Positions 1-11,065 of a stretch of 59,480 bases of DNA are shown here, in pieces. The notes beneath the pieces were generated by a model, which saw nothing but the letters and a program-made list of their open reading frames with translations, was not told where the DNA came from and did no database searches. Origin of the DNA: Welwitschia mirabilis (lineage: Eukaryota > Gnetophyta > Gnetopsida > Welwitschiales); NCBI GenBank assembly GCA_051453625.1, contig JBOZIK010000001.1, forward strand, positions 98,546,449-98,605,928. The letters run 5' to 3'. Within the stretch, counting starts at the first letter, position 1. Each line of letters starts with the position of its first letter. The position numbers were made by a program, and so were the translations under genes.

Positions 1-1262
1 TGATCTTTTATCTTTTAATAAATGAAAGTAAATAATAATGCAAAATGCAATGCAAGATGAATGGAGATAAAATGCAATGTGAATAAGATGAGTTCTATTG
101 AATCCTAATTATCCTATCATAAGAACTAGATCTCTATAATTCAAATCAGTTAAGAAGTGTTCATCACTTATTTCTAACCAATGTGAACTATGAGATATGC
201 CAAATAGAAAATGGAATGCAAATGTGAAATTATAATGAAAAAGTAATGCAAATTTAAACTAATAAAATCAACCTTAATAAAGGTTACCTTTATGATCTAA
301 ATAAATTATAGAATTGTCACTAAACTATAATCAACTTAAACCATAAGGGACATAAAAACATTTATAGTAAAAAAATTATTTGAATTAATCATAGAACTTT
401 TACACCTACTTACAACAAAGTAGCAGCATCTCAATGGAAAAGATTTAACCCAACACTAAGAAAACTTCTCTATATAGGTACTGGATGGACCTCTTGTCCT
501 TTAATATTCCATCACAAGAACATCAGGTATAAAAGATAAAAATGAAATTGAAGGAAAGGGAGGGTATTTATAGTTTTACATTGAAGTTCGAGAAGCTCAA
601 CCCTAGAATTTGGAGAATAAACCTTAGGTATCCAAATGGATCACATGACCCCATTATAAAGATAATTATTTCCATCATAGAAAATAGCTATCATCTTGAC
701 TGTCATGAAGATGATAATGGGAAAATTACTTCATGTCAAAAGACGTTCCATCAGCTTTAGGCCCTACAATCAACTTCATAGCCTCTATCCATGTCAACAG
801 TGGTGTCGTCCTACCTATCGTGGGGATAACAGAGGGACCAATGGGCTTCTTCATCTTTAATCTCAAATAGGAATCAATATTCTTCATAGAAAATCCTTCT
901 TTCAAAGTATGAAGTATTAGAATAAGCCTAAGAAACCTCCAAATATGCTAAGAATCATATGTTTTAGTGATTATCCTATCAATTCTCCATAATCATCAGA
1001 ATTGCATCCAAACCTATATAAATGTCCTGCAAAAGCACTCAAACTACACCATCAAATTCCTATAAATTTTCATTACAACAAAATGAATTTGTATATTAAA
1101 AATATATTTTTTATAAAACTAAAACCATAGTTCTAAATTTGATGCATAACTTTCTCATGATGTTTAATCGGAATATCTTTTTGATATGCTAAAATGATAT
1201 GCACTTTATGTTTAATAATGTAAGATCCTTTATACTTAAGTGTTATTTTTCATGTCTTTTTC
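1..1262. other. AT-rich flank without a recognisable gene
   Basis: No coding family is recognised. A 72-codon frame at 542-760 (+) has no motif that I can assign. The opposite strand of the same stretch carries a TATA-like box (listed separately), so this may be the edge of an LTR whose element lies outside the window. The rest is low-complexity AT-rich sequence. Confidence 0.5.
565..572 (-). promoter_or_regulatory. possible TATA box on the minus strand
   Basis: Read on the minus strand the sequence is ACTATAAATACCCTCCC, a TATA box followed by a C-rich stretch, as in many plant LTR promoters. No matching LTR end or coding region is seen beside it, so this is a weak call based on the motif alone. 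Confidence 0.25.
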
Positions 1263-2463
1263 AATTTGGCTTACTTCTATTTCATTCACTTTCTTTCTCA
1301 AGGAGTGACAAATGCTTAGGGGAGATTTTTATTGCAAGCCAAATTGGCCATATTTAACATCATGTTTGGAGTATATTTCAAGTTATTTTTATAGGTTTAA
1401 TGTTTAAATTACTCACTTTTCTCATCAAGGATTAAATATAAAGAATTAATAATAATTTGGATCAAAATGAAGTAATTATGAAGCATTTGGAAAAGGCATG
1501 TGACAATAACATGTTGTAGTGATATGTGGTAGTAACGTGTAATAGTGACATGTGTTAGTAACATCATAGTGAAATTGAAGAGACATGGCACCAGCNNNNN
1601 NNNNNNNNNNNNNNNNNNNNNNNNNNNNNNNNNNNNNNNNNNNNNNNNNNNNNNNNNNNNNNNNNNNNNNNNNNNNNNNNNNNNNNNNNNNNNNNAATTT
1701 GGCTTACTTCTATTTCATTCACTTTCTTTCTCAAGGATATACAAATGCTTAGGGGAGATTTTTATTACAAGCCAAATTGACCATATTTAACATCATATTT
1801 GGAGTATATTTCAAGTTATTTTTATAGGTATAATGCTTAAATTACTCACTTTTATCATCAAGGACTAAATATAAATAATTAGTAATAATTTGAATCAAAA
1901 TGAAGTAATTATGAAGCATTTGGAAAAGACATGTGACAATGACATGTTGTAGTGATATGTGGTAGTAATGTGTGGTAGTGACATGTGTTAGTAACATCAT
2001 GGTGAAATTGAAGAGACATGGCAGTAGCATCATTTGGTAAGGGCATCATGATGGAAAGGTCAAATGTTGGACTCATCATGACAAATTCCTCCTAATTAAG
2101 AATGAATTACACTAAGAAGACATTACATCAAGAATACATGTGGAAGAAGATGTTACACTAAGAAGACATGTAAAAGAAGAAGATGTTACATAAAGAATAT
2201 GTTATATTAAGAAGATGTTACATCAAGAAGACGTGTGAAAGAAGACATTACACCAAGAATACATTACAAAATTAGTGATATAATTACTATTAATCTATTA
2301 CTACTCCTTGATGACTTAAATAGTAAATACAAATCTATAAATACCCCCCTTAGATTCTTTATTTCTTATCTCTGGTGCTCAAAACCACTTGTGACATTAG
2401 AGCATCTTGGACAAGAAATCCATCTAGCTTAGAAGAAAATCTTACCTTAGTGTTGAGTTGTGT
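1263..2463 (+). repeat. duplicated block around two 100-N gaps (LTR flank plus LTR start)
   Basis: Bases 1263-1595 and 1696 to about 2028 are near-identical. The second copy (1696-2463) runs on through the flank into the first part of an LTR (from TGTTGG at 2065, TATA box 2336-2343). The same stretch then reappears after the second gap, from 2564. The last 41 bases before gap 1 (1555-1595) equal the first 41 bases after gap 2 (2564-2604). The middle piece therefore looks like an alternative haplotype contig placed between two contigs that actually overlap. Confidence 0.8.
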
Positions 2464-2640
2464 NNNNNNNNNNNNNNNNNNNNNNNNNNNNNNNNNNNNN
2501 NNNNNNNNNNNNNNNNNNNNNNNNNNNNNNNNNNNNNNNNNNNNNNNNNNNNNNNNNNNNNNNTTAGTAACATCATAGTGAAATTGAAGAGACATGGCAC
2601 CAGCATTCGTTGGTAAAGGCATCATGATGCAAAGGTTAAA

Positions 2641-3538
2641 TGTTGGACTCATCATGACAAATTCCTCCTAATTAAGAAGGAATTACACTAAGAATACATT
2701 ACATTAAGGATACATGTGAAAGAAGATGTTATACTAAGAAGACATTACATCAAGAAGATGTTACATTAAGAAGACATGTGGAAGAAGAAGATGTTACATC
2801 AAGAATATGTTATATCAAGAAGATGTTACATCAAGAAAACGTGTGAAAGAAGACATTACACCAAGAATACATTACAAAATTAGTGATATAATTACTCTTA
2901 ATCTATTACTACTCCTTGATGACTTAAATAGTAAATTCAAATCTATAAATACCCCCTTATATTCTCCATTTCTTATCTCTAGTGCATCAAAACCACTTGT
3001 GACATTAGAGCATCTTGGACAAGAAATCCATCTAGCTTAGAAGAGAATCTTACCTTAGTGTTAAGTTGTGTATCTTTCATTAAGGAGCAACTACTAAATA
3101 GCTAGTGTAAGAAGCATGGTGATTAAATAAAAAATCATTTTGTTTCTATTAATTTTTCTCTTATGTTCTTTCTATTTTATGTTGAAATAAATTTAATTGT
3201 AATTTTTATATAGTGTATGAGGGACAACTTGAATAACATGAAGTTGGTAAAGTTAGTTAGTATTTGCATTTAGGCTTGCATTTAATCATTGCATTCATTC
3301 ATTGCATTTCATCTCATCTTTGCATTTTCATTCATTTATCATTCTAAAATTTAGAATAGGAAATCATTTTAATCCTTTTTTATTGAATCTTCCAAATGTA
3401 CTTTTGAATCTCTCTCTAAAGTACGACATTTGAGTTGACTTCATAAACTAGTCTGTTTTGTGCACATTAGATACTAAATTTGTAGGTTGTATTTGAAGAC
3501 GATTACTTAAAGAAAAGCACATGATGCACACTCCAACA
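2641..3538 (+). mobile_element. 5' LTR of an Athila/Tat-type Ty3 retrotransposon
   Basis: The LTR is 898 bp. It begins TGTTGGA and ends TCCAACA, a perfect 7-bp terminal inverted repeat with the canonical TG...CA ends. It holds a TATA box at 2944-2951. It is followed after two bases by a tRNA-Asp-like primer binding site. A partial allelic copy of its start lies at 2065-2463 and a copy of its end at 4239-4464. No complete 3' LTR of this family was found after the pol relic, so the element is incomplete or rearranged. Confidence 0.8.
2944..2951 (+). promoter_or_regulatory. TATA box of the Athila-type LTR
   Basis: TATAAATA followed by a run of C lies about 300 bases into the LTR, the expected place for the U3 promoter. 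The allelic copy keeps the same box at 2336-2343. Confidence 0.55.
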
Positions 3539-3541
3539 AAT

Positions 3542-3564
3542 TGGTGTCGTTGCGTTGCCGAGGA
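3542..3564 (+). other. primer binding site, tRNA-Asp type, with a 5-base duplication
   Basis: The site reads TGGTGTCGTTGC followed by GTTGCCGAGGA. The usual plant tRNA-Asp site in Athila elements is TGGCGCCGTTGCCGGGGA. Compared with that it has C-to-T and G-to-A changes and the motif GTTGC occurs twice. It starts three bases after the LTR end, which fixes the LTR boundary and the plus orientation. Confidence 0.75.
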
Positions 3565-4138
3565 GTTCAACAACATTTAGAAGAATGATTCTCACTACTT
3601 AAGGAAGTAAATGGATTTTAAAATGTTTACTTGTGTAGCGTGTACATACATTCTTTCTTTTTCTTAGGTTAATTTGCACTTTCACTTTCATAATCTAGCT
3701 TGCTTTTAAATTTCTGTTAGTTTACTTTTTATTTAAAGTTGGAGATTACCAGTGTTTTCAACAAACTTGGTCTACACTTCGTGCGTCGTACGATCTAAGT
3801 AGGTGCCACATCCATTGTTGGTAAAGCATCCTTCTTGCACTTTGTGTGATCTGGAAGGAAGTTTTTGACTTGCGTGTAAAGAAGTTTCTTTAACATTTTA
3901 TTAAAATGCAAGGGAAAGGTAACGCAGAAAGAGCACCAGCAAGAAAAGCAATTTGTTAGCAAAACGATCCAAGAAGGGTTAATGGATTATAATTCAACAA
4001 CTAGAGGTGACAAAGCTTCATTTCAATCTAAAATAGAAGAAGACAATTATTCTGCTTTTCATATTTCTAAAAGTCATTTACCTATTTCTGAAAGTAATTT
4101 ATTTCATAAACCATGTTTCTCTTCAAACCCCTCTAAAG
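3565..4138 (+). pseudogene. leader and gag N-terminus of the Athila-type element (decayed)
   Basis: This is the untranslated leader followed by a probable gag start. An ATG at 3906 opens a short basic, polar peptide that hits TAG after 17 codons; the frame from 3982 then runs open to the gap at 4139 as a polar Ser/Asn-rich peptide. The assignment comes from position (LTR, primer site, gag) more than from residue similarity. The C-terminal part is lost in the gap. Confidence 0.45.
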
Positions 4139-4238
4139 NNNNNNNNNNNNNNNNNNNNNNNNNNNNNNNNNNNNNNNNNNNNNNNNNNNNNNNNNNNNNN
4201 NNNNNNNNNNNNNNNNNNNNNNNNNNNNNNNNNNNNNN

Positions 4239-4464
4239 TCATCTTTGCATTTTCATTCATTTATCATTCTAAAATTTAAAATAGGAAAACAATTTTAATT
4301 CTTTTTAATTAAATCTTTCAAATTTACTTTCAAATTTCTTTTTAGTGTATGACATTCGGGTTGATTTCCTGTACTAGTATGTTTTGTGTGCATTAGATAC
4401 TAATATTTCAGATTGTATTTAAAGATGATTAATTGAAGAAATGCACATGACACACATTCCAACA
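4239..4464 (+). mobile_element. 3' end fragment of a second Athila-type LTR
   Basis: Bases 4239-4464 match 3312-3538 closely and end in the same ATTCCAACA terminus. The sequence after it (from 4465) is not the primer site but the middle of a gag reading frame. Either an LTR was inserted into gag, or a deletion joined the LTR end to gag, or the scaffold joined two elements of the same family at the preceding 100-N gap. Confidence 0.7.
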
Positions 4465-4474
4465 TAGGTCTAGA

Positions 4475-4990
4475 CACTATTTTGGGCTTATAAAAACTAA
4501 CAAGTATCTTTCAAATTTTGGAAAATTTAAAGAAGCATTCATTAAGAAATTTCTCCCTATAACTGCTAGCGAACCTTACTCTGAAACTTTTAAGCATCAA
4601 AAGGATATTCTTATTAAAAATTCTAATCATTACTTTAAAGTATGAAGAATAGTTTAATTTTTCTTAAAATCCTTAAATAAATAAGTAAGAAATATGGTAC
4701 AAACATTAATCAATGGAAAATTACATGATGCTACATCTAATGAGCCTTGAAGAGAACTAAAAGAAATGATAAAAGTAACTCATAGGTAGGGAAATGTTAA
4801 AAATGATTATGTTAATATTAAAATTAACCTAAATTATTTTTTAAATAAGGATAAATTAAAATAATAATTACCTAAAAAATGAAAATTTTCTCTTCTTAAC
4901 TTAAAAATCTAAAATTAGAACAAGAGAACTTAAGACAAAATCCAACTCAAACTTCACTAGGTTAATCTTTTTATGAATTGTATCAAATAG
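4475..4990 (+). pseudogene. Athila/Tat-type Ty3 gag core (decayed)
   Basis: The readable frame contains KFKEAFIKKFLPITASEPYS and further on QTLINGKLHDATSNEP and RELKEMIKVTH. This fits the plant Ty3 gag core pattern: W..F...F..KF.P, a short helix, then QTL..G and a closing helix with ELLEEM-like residues. It lacks its N-terminus (replaced by the LTR fragment) and is broken by several stops. Capsid proteins of this family form the retrotransposon particle in the cytoplasm; this copy cannot be translated. Confidence 0.65.
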
Positions 4991-5689
4991 AGGCTTATAA
5001 CATAAAAATGTGTTAAAATTTTAAAGTATCTTAAAGTGCTTTACAACATCATTATTATTCTAAATCTCATGCCTTAAACCAAAATTATCATGCTAATTTA
5101 CCATTAAATAAGTTTAGCAGTTGACATCTAAATAACTTTTATTAAAATCAAAATACCTTTCATCCTTACAATAAGTAATATCAAAGACAATCTAAAACAT
5201 TATCTCTTCCTCCTCCTTAGGAAAATAAATTATAATAAATAATAAAATTATTAATAAATTAAATGAAATAAATATAAAAATTTCTTAACTTTATGTTTCA
5301 ACAACAAAATAAGAAGGATAGCCATCCAAGTTTACTAGCTCAATTAACTCCTAATCCAAAATCAACTCATGTAATGGGAGAAATATGCTTATGTAAATAT
5401 GATAAAATTGAGAAGTGACAACATTATATCAAAACCTAATCCTTAATTAGAATATTCTATTCCTTTTCCTAATCATCTTTAATCTAATAAAGGTAATTAT
5501 AATGATGAAGATATCTACAAAATCCTTAAGGATGTTAACATTAACATTTTCCTTTCATAGATAATTAACAAATTTTTTTATTATACAAAATTTCTTAAAG
5601 ATTTCTGCATTTAAAAAATAATATTCAATCATCTAAAAAAATAGTTAATCATACCACTTATATTACATGTATTTTTCAATCCAAAATAC

Positions 5690-5955
5690 CAATGAATATG
5701 GTGACCCTAAATTCCCTACATTATTATTGCTATTTCAGATCATATCATTAATGAAGCTTTAATAGATTTAGGAGCCATAGTTAATCTTAAACTAAAATGT
5801 ATTTTCTAGAACTTAGGATTTACCCATGCTAACCCCACTAAGGTAATTCTTTCTATGTCTGATGAGACTTCAATAAAACATGTAGGAATCTTGAAAGATG
5901 TTTTGATTCAAATTGATAGAGCTATTTATCCTATTGACTTGGTGAATTTTTAAAG
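5690..5955 (+). pseudogene. Athila/Tat-type Ty3 aspartic protease (decayed)
   Basis: The frame reads NEALIDLGAIVNLKLKCIF, then after one stop NLGFTHANPTKVILSMSDET and IKHVGILKDVLIQIDRAIYP. This is the plant Athila/Tat protease layout, with the catalytic triad written DLGA in this lineage; the Asp codon is at 5765-5767. The protease would cut the Gag-Pol polyprotein. One stop follows the CIF residues. The reverse transcriptase N-terminus that should follow within a few hundred bases is absent: the next recognisable residues, near 6078, come from late in RT. Confidence 0.75.
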
Positions 5956-6069
5956 TACTCCTATATTTAATAATTTATTGCATAATTCATATTCTTATAC
6001 TCTAAAATATTAAAAAAAATTTACTTTTATTTATTTATTTAAAAGTTTTTCCTATAGTTACATGCTTTT

Positions 6070-6790
6070 TTTTTTGTGTAATGCTCTTCAAAATTTTTAA
6101 ATGTGCATGGTGACTCTTTGTGTTGAATTTTTAGATTAATTTTTAGAAATATTTATGAATGATTTTTCCTTTTTATGGTGATTATTTCAATTAAATAATG
6201 TATCATTTAAAGTTAATCTTAAATGGTTATATTAATCATAATCTTAAACTTAGTTGGAAAAAATTTTATTTCATGGTTACTAGAGATATTATTCTAGGTT
6301 ATATTATTTCTAAAAAAGGAAAAAAAATGGATCTTATAAAGATCTGTATCATTCATTCTCTATATACCCCTACTTATGTAAAAGATATAAGATCTTTTAT
6401 AAGACATGCTAGTTTTTATTATCATTTCATTTCATCTTTTAGTTTTGTTAGTAAACCCTTTTAACTTGCATTTTAGAAAATTAAACAACTTTTATCATCT
6501 TCATATATTCACTCCTAATTGGTATTTTTCTTTTATGGTGATAACCAATGCAAGTGATTTTGTGGTAAGTACAATCTTAGGTTAAACTATTAAGCATAAA
6601 ACTATGTCATTTTATATGCTCTTAAAAAGTTTTATGATAATATCATTAATTATGCTATGATTATCTTTATTGATTATGTTACTTTAAAATATATTATAAA
6701 TCATTTCTTAACTAAACCTCATCTTATGCACTGGGCTTTACTTATTAGAGAATTTAATATCATCATTAAAGATAAAGTTAAAAAAAAATC
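6070..6790 (+). pseudogene. Athila/Tat-type RT C-terminus and RNase H (decayed, RT core deleted)
   Basis: The relic starts with CNALQNF, matching the FGLCNAP(A)TF motif, then EIFMNDFSF, the catalytic FMDDFS box with the first Asp changed to Asn (codon 6158-6160). The open stretch 6198-6464 continues the RT thumb and connection: KLSWKKFYFMVTRDIILGY, ISKKGKKMDLIKI, VKDIRSFIRHASFYYHFI. RNase H follows with NASDFVVSTILG (the .CDASDFAVGAVLGQ box), where the final Gln codon is TAA. The fingers and most of the palm that should precede this segment are missing, so it could never prime DNA synthesis. It lies between protease and integrase in the normal order. Confidence 0.8.
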
Positions 6791-6829
6791 TTATTATTAA
6801 TCATGTATCTTTCTTTCCCTTACTTGTAA

Positions 6830-8165
6830 ATTTAATTGAGATTTATCAAAGTTTTTTAAATGAAAATTTATTTGTTATTAATGTTTTATTTCTATATGTT
6901 TATATCACAAATTTTAAATCCTATGGTAAAGTCCCTAGAAACATGTCTTATTAGAAGAAAAAAAAAATTCTATCTCAACAACATAAATTCTTATGAAAAT
7001 CACCACCATCATTCAAATACTATGTTGAATAACTTTTTTGAAGATGTGCACTTGAGAATGAAACGTTTAGTACCTTAGAATTTTTCATAACAATATGAAT
7101 GGTGATCATTTTAGTGTAAGTAAATCTATGCTTAAATTCTTAAATGTAGCCTTACTATGGTCATTTCTTAAGAGATGCTACTAAATATTTTAAATCTTAT
7201 GATATATGCCAATAAATGGGTAGTATTAGTTTAAAAAATTAAATGCCTTTTAAATATATTATTATTTGTAAACCTTTTAATATTTGAAGTATATATTTTA
7301 TTGGGCCTTTTCTACCCTCCTTTAATAATGTTTATATTCTTGTCTGTATGGATTATGTTACTAAATGAATATAAGCCAAAGTTTATAGAAATTATGATGA
7401 TAAGACCATTATCAGATTCTTAGAAAATAAAGTTATATTCCATTTTAGTCATTTAAAATTAATCATTAGTGATTAAAGAACCCATTTATGTAATAAAATA
7501 TTTAGAAACCTTATGCTAAAATCTGGAATCACTCACAAACAAGCAATTACATACCATCCTCAAATCAATGGCTAAGTGAAATTAACAAACTATGAGCTTT
7601 TTCAAATTCTTTAAAAAACAATTAGTACAAATAGAAAAGAGTGATCTTTTAAATTTTAATGCATTATGGATTTATTGTATATCTGACAAAACACCCATTG
7701 GGATAAACCCCATACAAACATGTTATGCTTCCTACTTATTGAGATAGAACATTAATCCTTTGATGTTGTTTACAAACTTGATCTTGAAAAATGTTTAAAA
7801 AATAGAATAAATCAATTAGATAAAGTAAATGAAATTAGGTTAAATACCTATGATAACTTACTTCTTATTAAAAATGAAAAAATATTATTATGATCAAATC
7901 ATTCTTAGAAAAAATTTTCAAGTAGGCAATAAAGTTTTGCTTTTCAATTTACATTTTCATTTATTTCATAAAAAATTAAAATATAAATGGGGAGAACCCT
8001 TTGATATTATTCATGTATTTACTTTTTGAATAGTTAACATTCAATTCTAAAAAATGGTTAAATTCAAAGAGTAAATGGATTTAGAATCAAATTATTTACT
8101 AATAAAAATTCAAATAAACTTGAGATATATTTTGATTTATCTTTTACATGTAAATGTGAAAAAAA
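6830..8165 (+). pseudogene. Athila/Tat-type integrase (decayed)
   Basis: The zinc-binding N-terminal part is recognisable by a KKKKFY box and by YDICQ*MGSIS. The catalytic core reads YFIGPFLPSFNNVYILVCMD, followed by YVTK*IQAK, LIISD*RTHLCNK and GITHKQAITYHPQING*VKL. The C-terminal part (DEVYKLDL-like region, KVLLFNL-like box near 7930) extends to about 8165. Stops lie at positions where the family has Gln, Trp or Gly. Integrase inserts retroelement cDNA into chromosomes; this copy is dead. A purine-rich stretch near 8310 (CTTGAGGAGGATC) could be the polypurine tract, but no 3' LTR of this family follows. Confidence 0.8.
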
Positions 8166-8704
8166 AATCTAAAAACCAAAATATCTAAAACTTTTATTTA
8201 TTTTTTATTATTTTCAAATAAAACTTAAAATTCTTAGTACTTTTTGGATAATAAAATAAGATCTATGCTTCTCATTTAGTCACATTTAAGAAGGTTATAA
8301 GTCTTGAGGAGGATCTACTACTATTTGTTTTTCAAATTTTTTTTTTTTTTTAAAAAGGAACTTTATACTTTTTGTTCTTAAATTTTCTTTTAATAAATTT
8401 TTGACTAATTCATTTATTTTTCATTCTAAAATCCTACTTTTATCTTAGTTAAGGAGTATAACTAGTTGTTACCTAGGTTTTAGAATATTTCTAAGCTTAA
8501 TCTTATCATCACTTTATTAATTTTTAATCCCTAATGCTAAACATTTAGAAATCAGATTTAATTACATGTTAAGTTTATTAAATCAATGTTGTATTGCTAC
8601 TGTAGTAAATATTCTATAGTTTTCTCTTTATAAAAACCTCATTTTTTAGCTCTTAGACCTCATTTATTCTCTAAATTTTATCAAACGTGGACTATAGAAT
8701 TATG

Positions 8705-8812
8705 TGGTGATCTTGGAAATTAAATAGTAAAGCCCTACAAGAATGGTGACGAAGTTACATGGTTATCTTGGAAATTGAATAATAAAGCCCTACTATAATG
8801 GCAGTGAGTCTT
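8705..8812 (+). repeat. 55-bp imperfect tandem duplication
   Basis: The segment ATCTTGGAAATT...AAAGCCCTAC begins at 8710 and again at 8765, a period of 55 bases, with several substitutions. It lies just downstream of the Athila-type pol relic. Confidence 0.7.
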
Positions 8813-8929
8813 ATTTTCTTTTATCTTTTATTTAGAATTTTACTTATTTATGCTTTTTCTCTTATACTTTTGTCACATAGATTATTTTCTTCATGCTCTT
8901 TTCTGCTTTTTACATAAAGATGATGAATT

Positions 8930-9496
8930 AGTTAGGGATTGGACAAGCCATTGGTTATTTAATGTTAAATATGTGTATTATCCTAGTAACACTATAGCTA
9001 CGTTTTTCTAAAACCTTCATTATGATGAAGATGGAAACACAAGGGAACTTGTTGTAAATGATCTTACTATTTACTATTCCCTTAGAGCTATATTCAGTAC
9101 CTTAAGTATACCTTTTTAGACTAACGATTGGGAACTATTAGGTTTACATGCTTCTTCAGATAGGAAATTATTTATCTTAGATGATCATAACCTTAATTCT
9201 AGCCTTTATGCCAATGGTTTTTCTATTAATTGTCTTAGGTCATTCGATGTACCTTATCTATTACATTGTGTTCAATACCTGAGGTACTCAACATACATCC
9301 TATTCCTTTCTTGATGCTTATGAACCCATTAGTTGTTTAGTCAAATCCATGCTCCCTATGTTCCTTATCTCATATTTTCTCATGTTTGTCATGCTTGTTC
9401 TTCTCATCATTCTATTACCGTACCCTTACCTAATGGCATTCGAAAGGTTATTATGAACTAATATCTTGTGATTTATAAGAGTGATCGTATTCATTA
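8930..9496 (+). pseudogene. unidentified decayed reading frame downstream of Ty3 pol
   Basis: One plus frame is almost free of stops for about 110 codons (roughly 8943-9285). It includes HYDEDGNTRELVVNDLTIYY and TNDWELLGLHASSDRKLF, with LDDHNLNSSLYANGFSIN after that. Its mixed, folded-protein-like composition differs from the random low-complexity peptides around it. I do not recognise the family. It could be the env-like or extra ORF that some Athila elements carry 3' of pol, or part of another element. A 10-N gap interrupts it at 9497. Confidence 0.35.
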
Positions 9497-9506
9497 NNNN
9501 NNNNNN

Positions 9507-10676
9507 TATTGTTTCCATTTACCTCTTAATTTTAGGAAACTTCAATATTTAAAGAGATTTTATAAGCATAATTAAAAGAAATCTAAATGTTAACCCAAGT
9601 AGTTTGGTTTCCCCCTAAATAAATTTGATGGGTGCTTATATAGGATTAAGTATAAGATGAAAATGTATTTCTATTTTATTCATAGCTTTATTTGTTCTTT
9701 TTATTCGATGACTTAATTCTTCTCTTCTAGACATGAATAGAGGTTAGATTAAGAAGTATCTTAGCACAATCTTCATTGTTCTACTACCATTGTGGAGCAT
9801 GAATACCATAATGAAGATAATATTGAACCTTCTTCTTCTCATCAATTTTTTACTACTTATCTCATTTATTTCTGTATTAGAATGAAATATTTTAATTTCT
9901 TTACCCCCATCTTATTGTTTTATTTATTTATTTATTTTTAACATGTATCTAATGCTTGATTGTTTTTATATATAATAGTGTATGTTTTTTGTGTGTAAAA
10001 TGTATGATTTATTATCATTTTTTGATATTGTATTATGACATGACATTTTAGGTGTGCTTTATATTATCTATACTATTTTTTTTCCTTCATAGTTTTTAAA
10101 TTAATAAAATTTTTATTTACTTTTATAGGATAACAATAAAAAGATTGAAATATGTAATGTCTCTGCATTATACCCATTATCTCCTATTACAAATATTATT
10201 ATGCTAGTTATCTTTATCATTATTACCAATACTATTTCTTTTACATGCTATTTTCACTTATAAGACTAACCTACAGAACCATAACAATCAGCATGAACAT
10301 ATAGGCATCTAGGTTAGTAGTTCATAGGGTAAGATAAATGAAGGAATTCCTCGTTAATAGGTGAAATGATGAATATTATCAAGTATTTTTATAATTAGTT
10401 ATGATAAAATAAGGTATGGATCAATATTTAAATTAGTAGTAGGCCTAATTTCTCTTATCATCATCACTTACATTAGACATATAGGAAAACTAATTAAGGG
10501 AGGTGTAAGGAAGCCTAAAATTTTGATAAAAACAAGGTATTAAAATTTATGATTTTTTATTATTTTATACTTGGAGTTATTTTTATAGTTCTTAAGAGAA
10601 GGGAATTATATATTTTGTGAGTATAAAATTTGCATTTTGATTCATTTTGAGTTGAGTTTAAATGCATGTGATCAGG
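9507..10676. other. gene-free AT-rich stretch
   Basis: No reading frame longer than about 50 codons and no known motif was recognised on either strand. Short T-rich and A-rich runs dominate. Confidence 0.5.
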
Positions 10677-11065
10677 AGGTTGACATCTAATATGAATGTG
10701 TGAAATATGAAGGACTAATTCAACCTATTGACCCTAAAGATGACTCATAGTTCCTTTTCCATCATTATATTTCAACTACTTATTGATGTGATGATGGTAA
10801 CACATTTTAATACTAGATGCATGATACTAGATCCTATCAAGATACTAGTAGATTATAAATTTGCATTCTAAGAGGTTGACATCTAATATGGATGTGTAAA
10901 ATATGAAGGAATAATTTAATATATTAATCCTAAAGATGACTTATAGTTCCTTTTTCATCATTATGTTTCATCTACTTACTGATGTAATGATTGTAATCCA
11001 TTTTAATACTAGATGAATGACATTAGATCCTGTCAAGAAACTAGTAGATTATAAATTTGCATTTC
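10677..11065 (+). repeat. 196-bp tandem duplication (two diverged units)
   Basis: Unit 1 starts AGGTTGACATCTAATATG at 10677 and unit 2 starts with the same bases at 10873. Both continue through GATGACT(C/T)ATAGTTCC and end ATTATAAATTTGCATT. They differ by scattered substitutions, so the duplication is old. The sequence before unit 1 (TATAAAATTTGCATTTT near 10622) resembles the unit end and may be the remains of a third unit. No gene is seen. Confidence 0.85.

Noticed and set aside
542-760. 72-codon plus-strand frame as a small gene
   Set aside because: No family match, an ordinary AT-rich surrounding, and a TATA-like box on the opposite strand make an LTR or repeat flank more likely.
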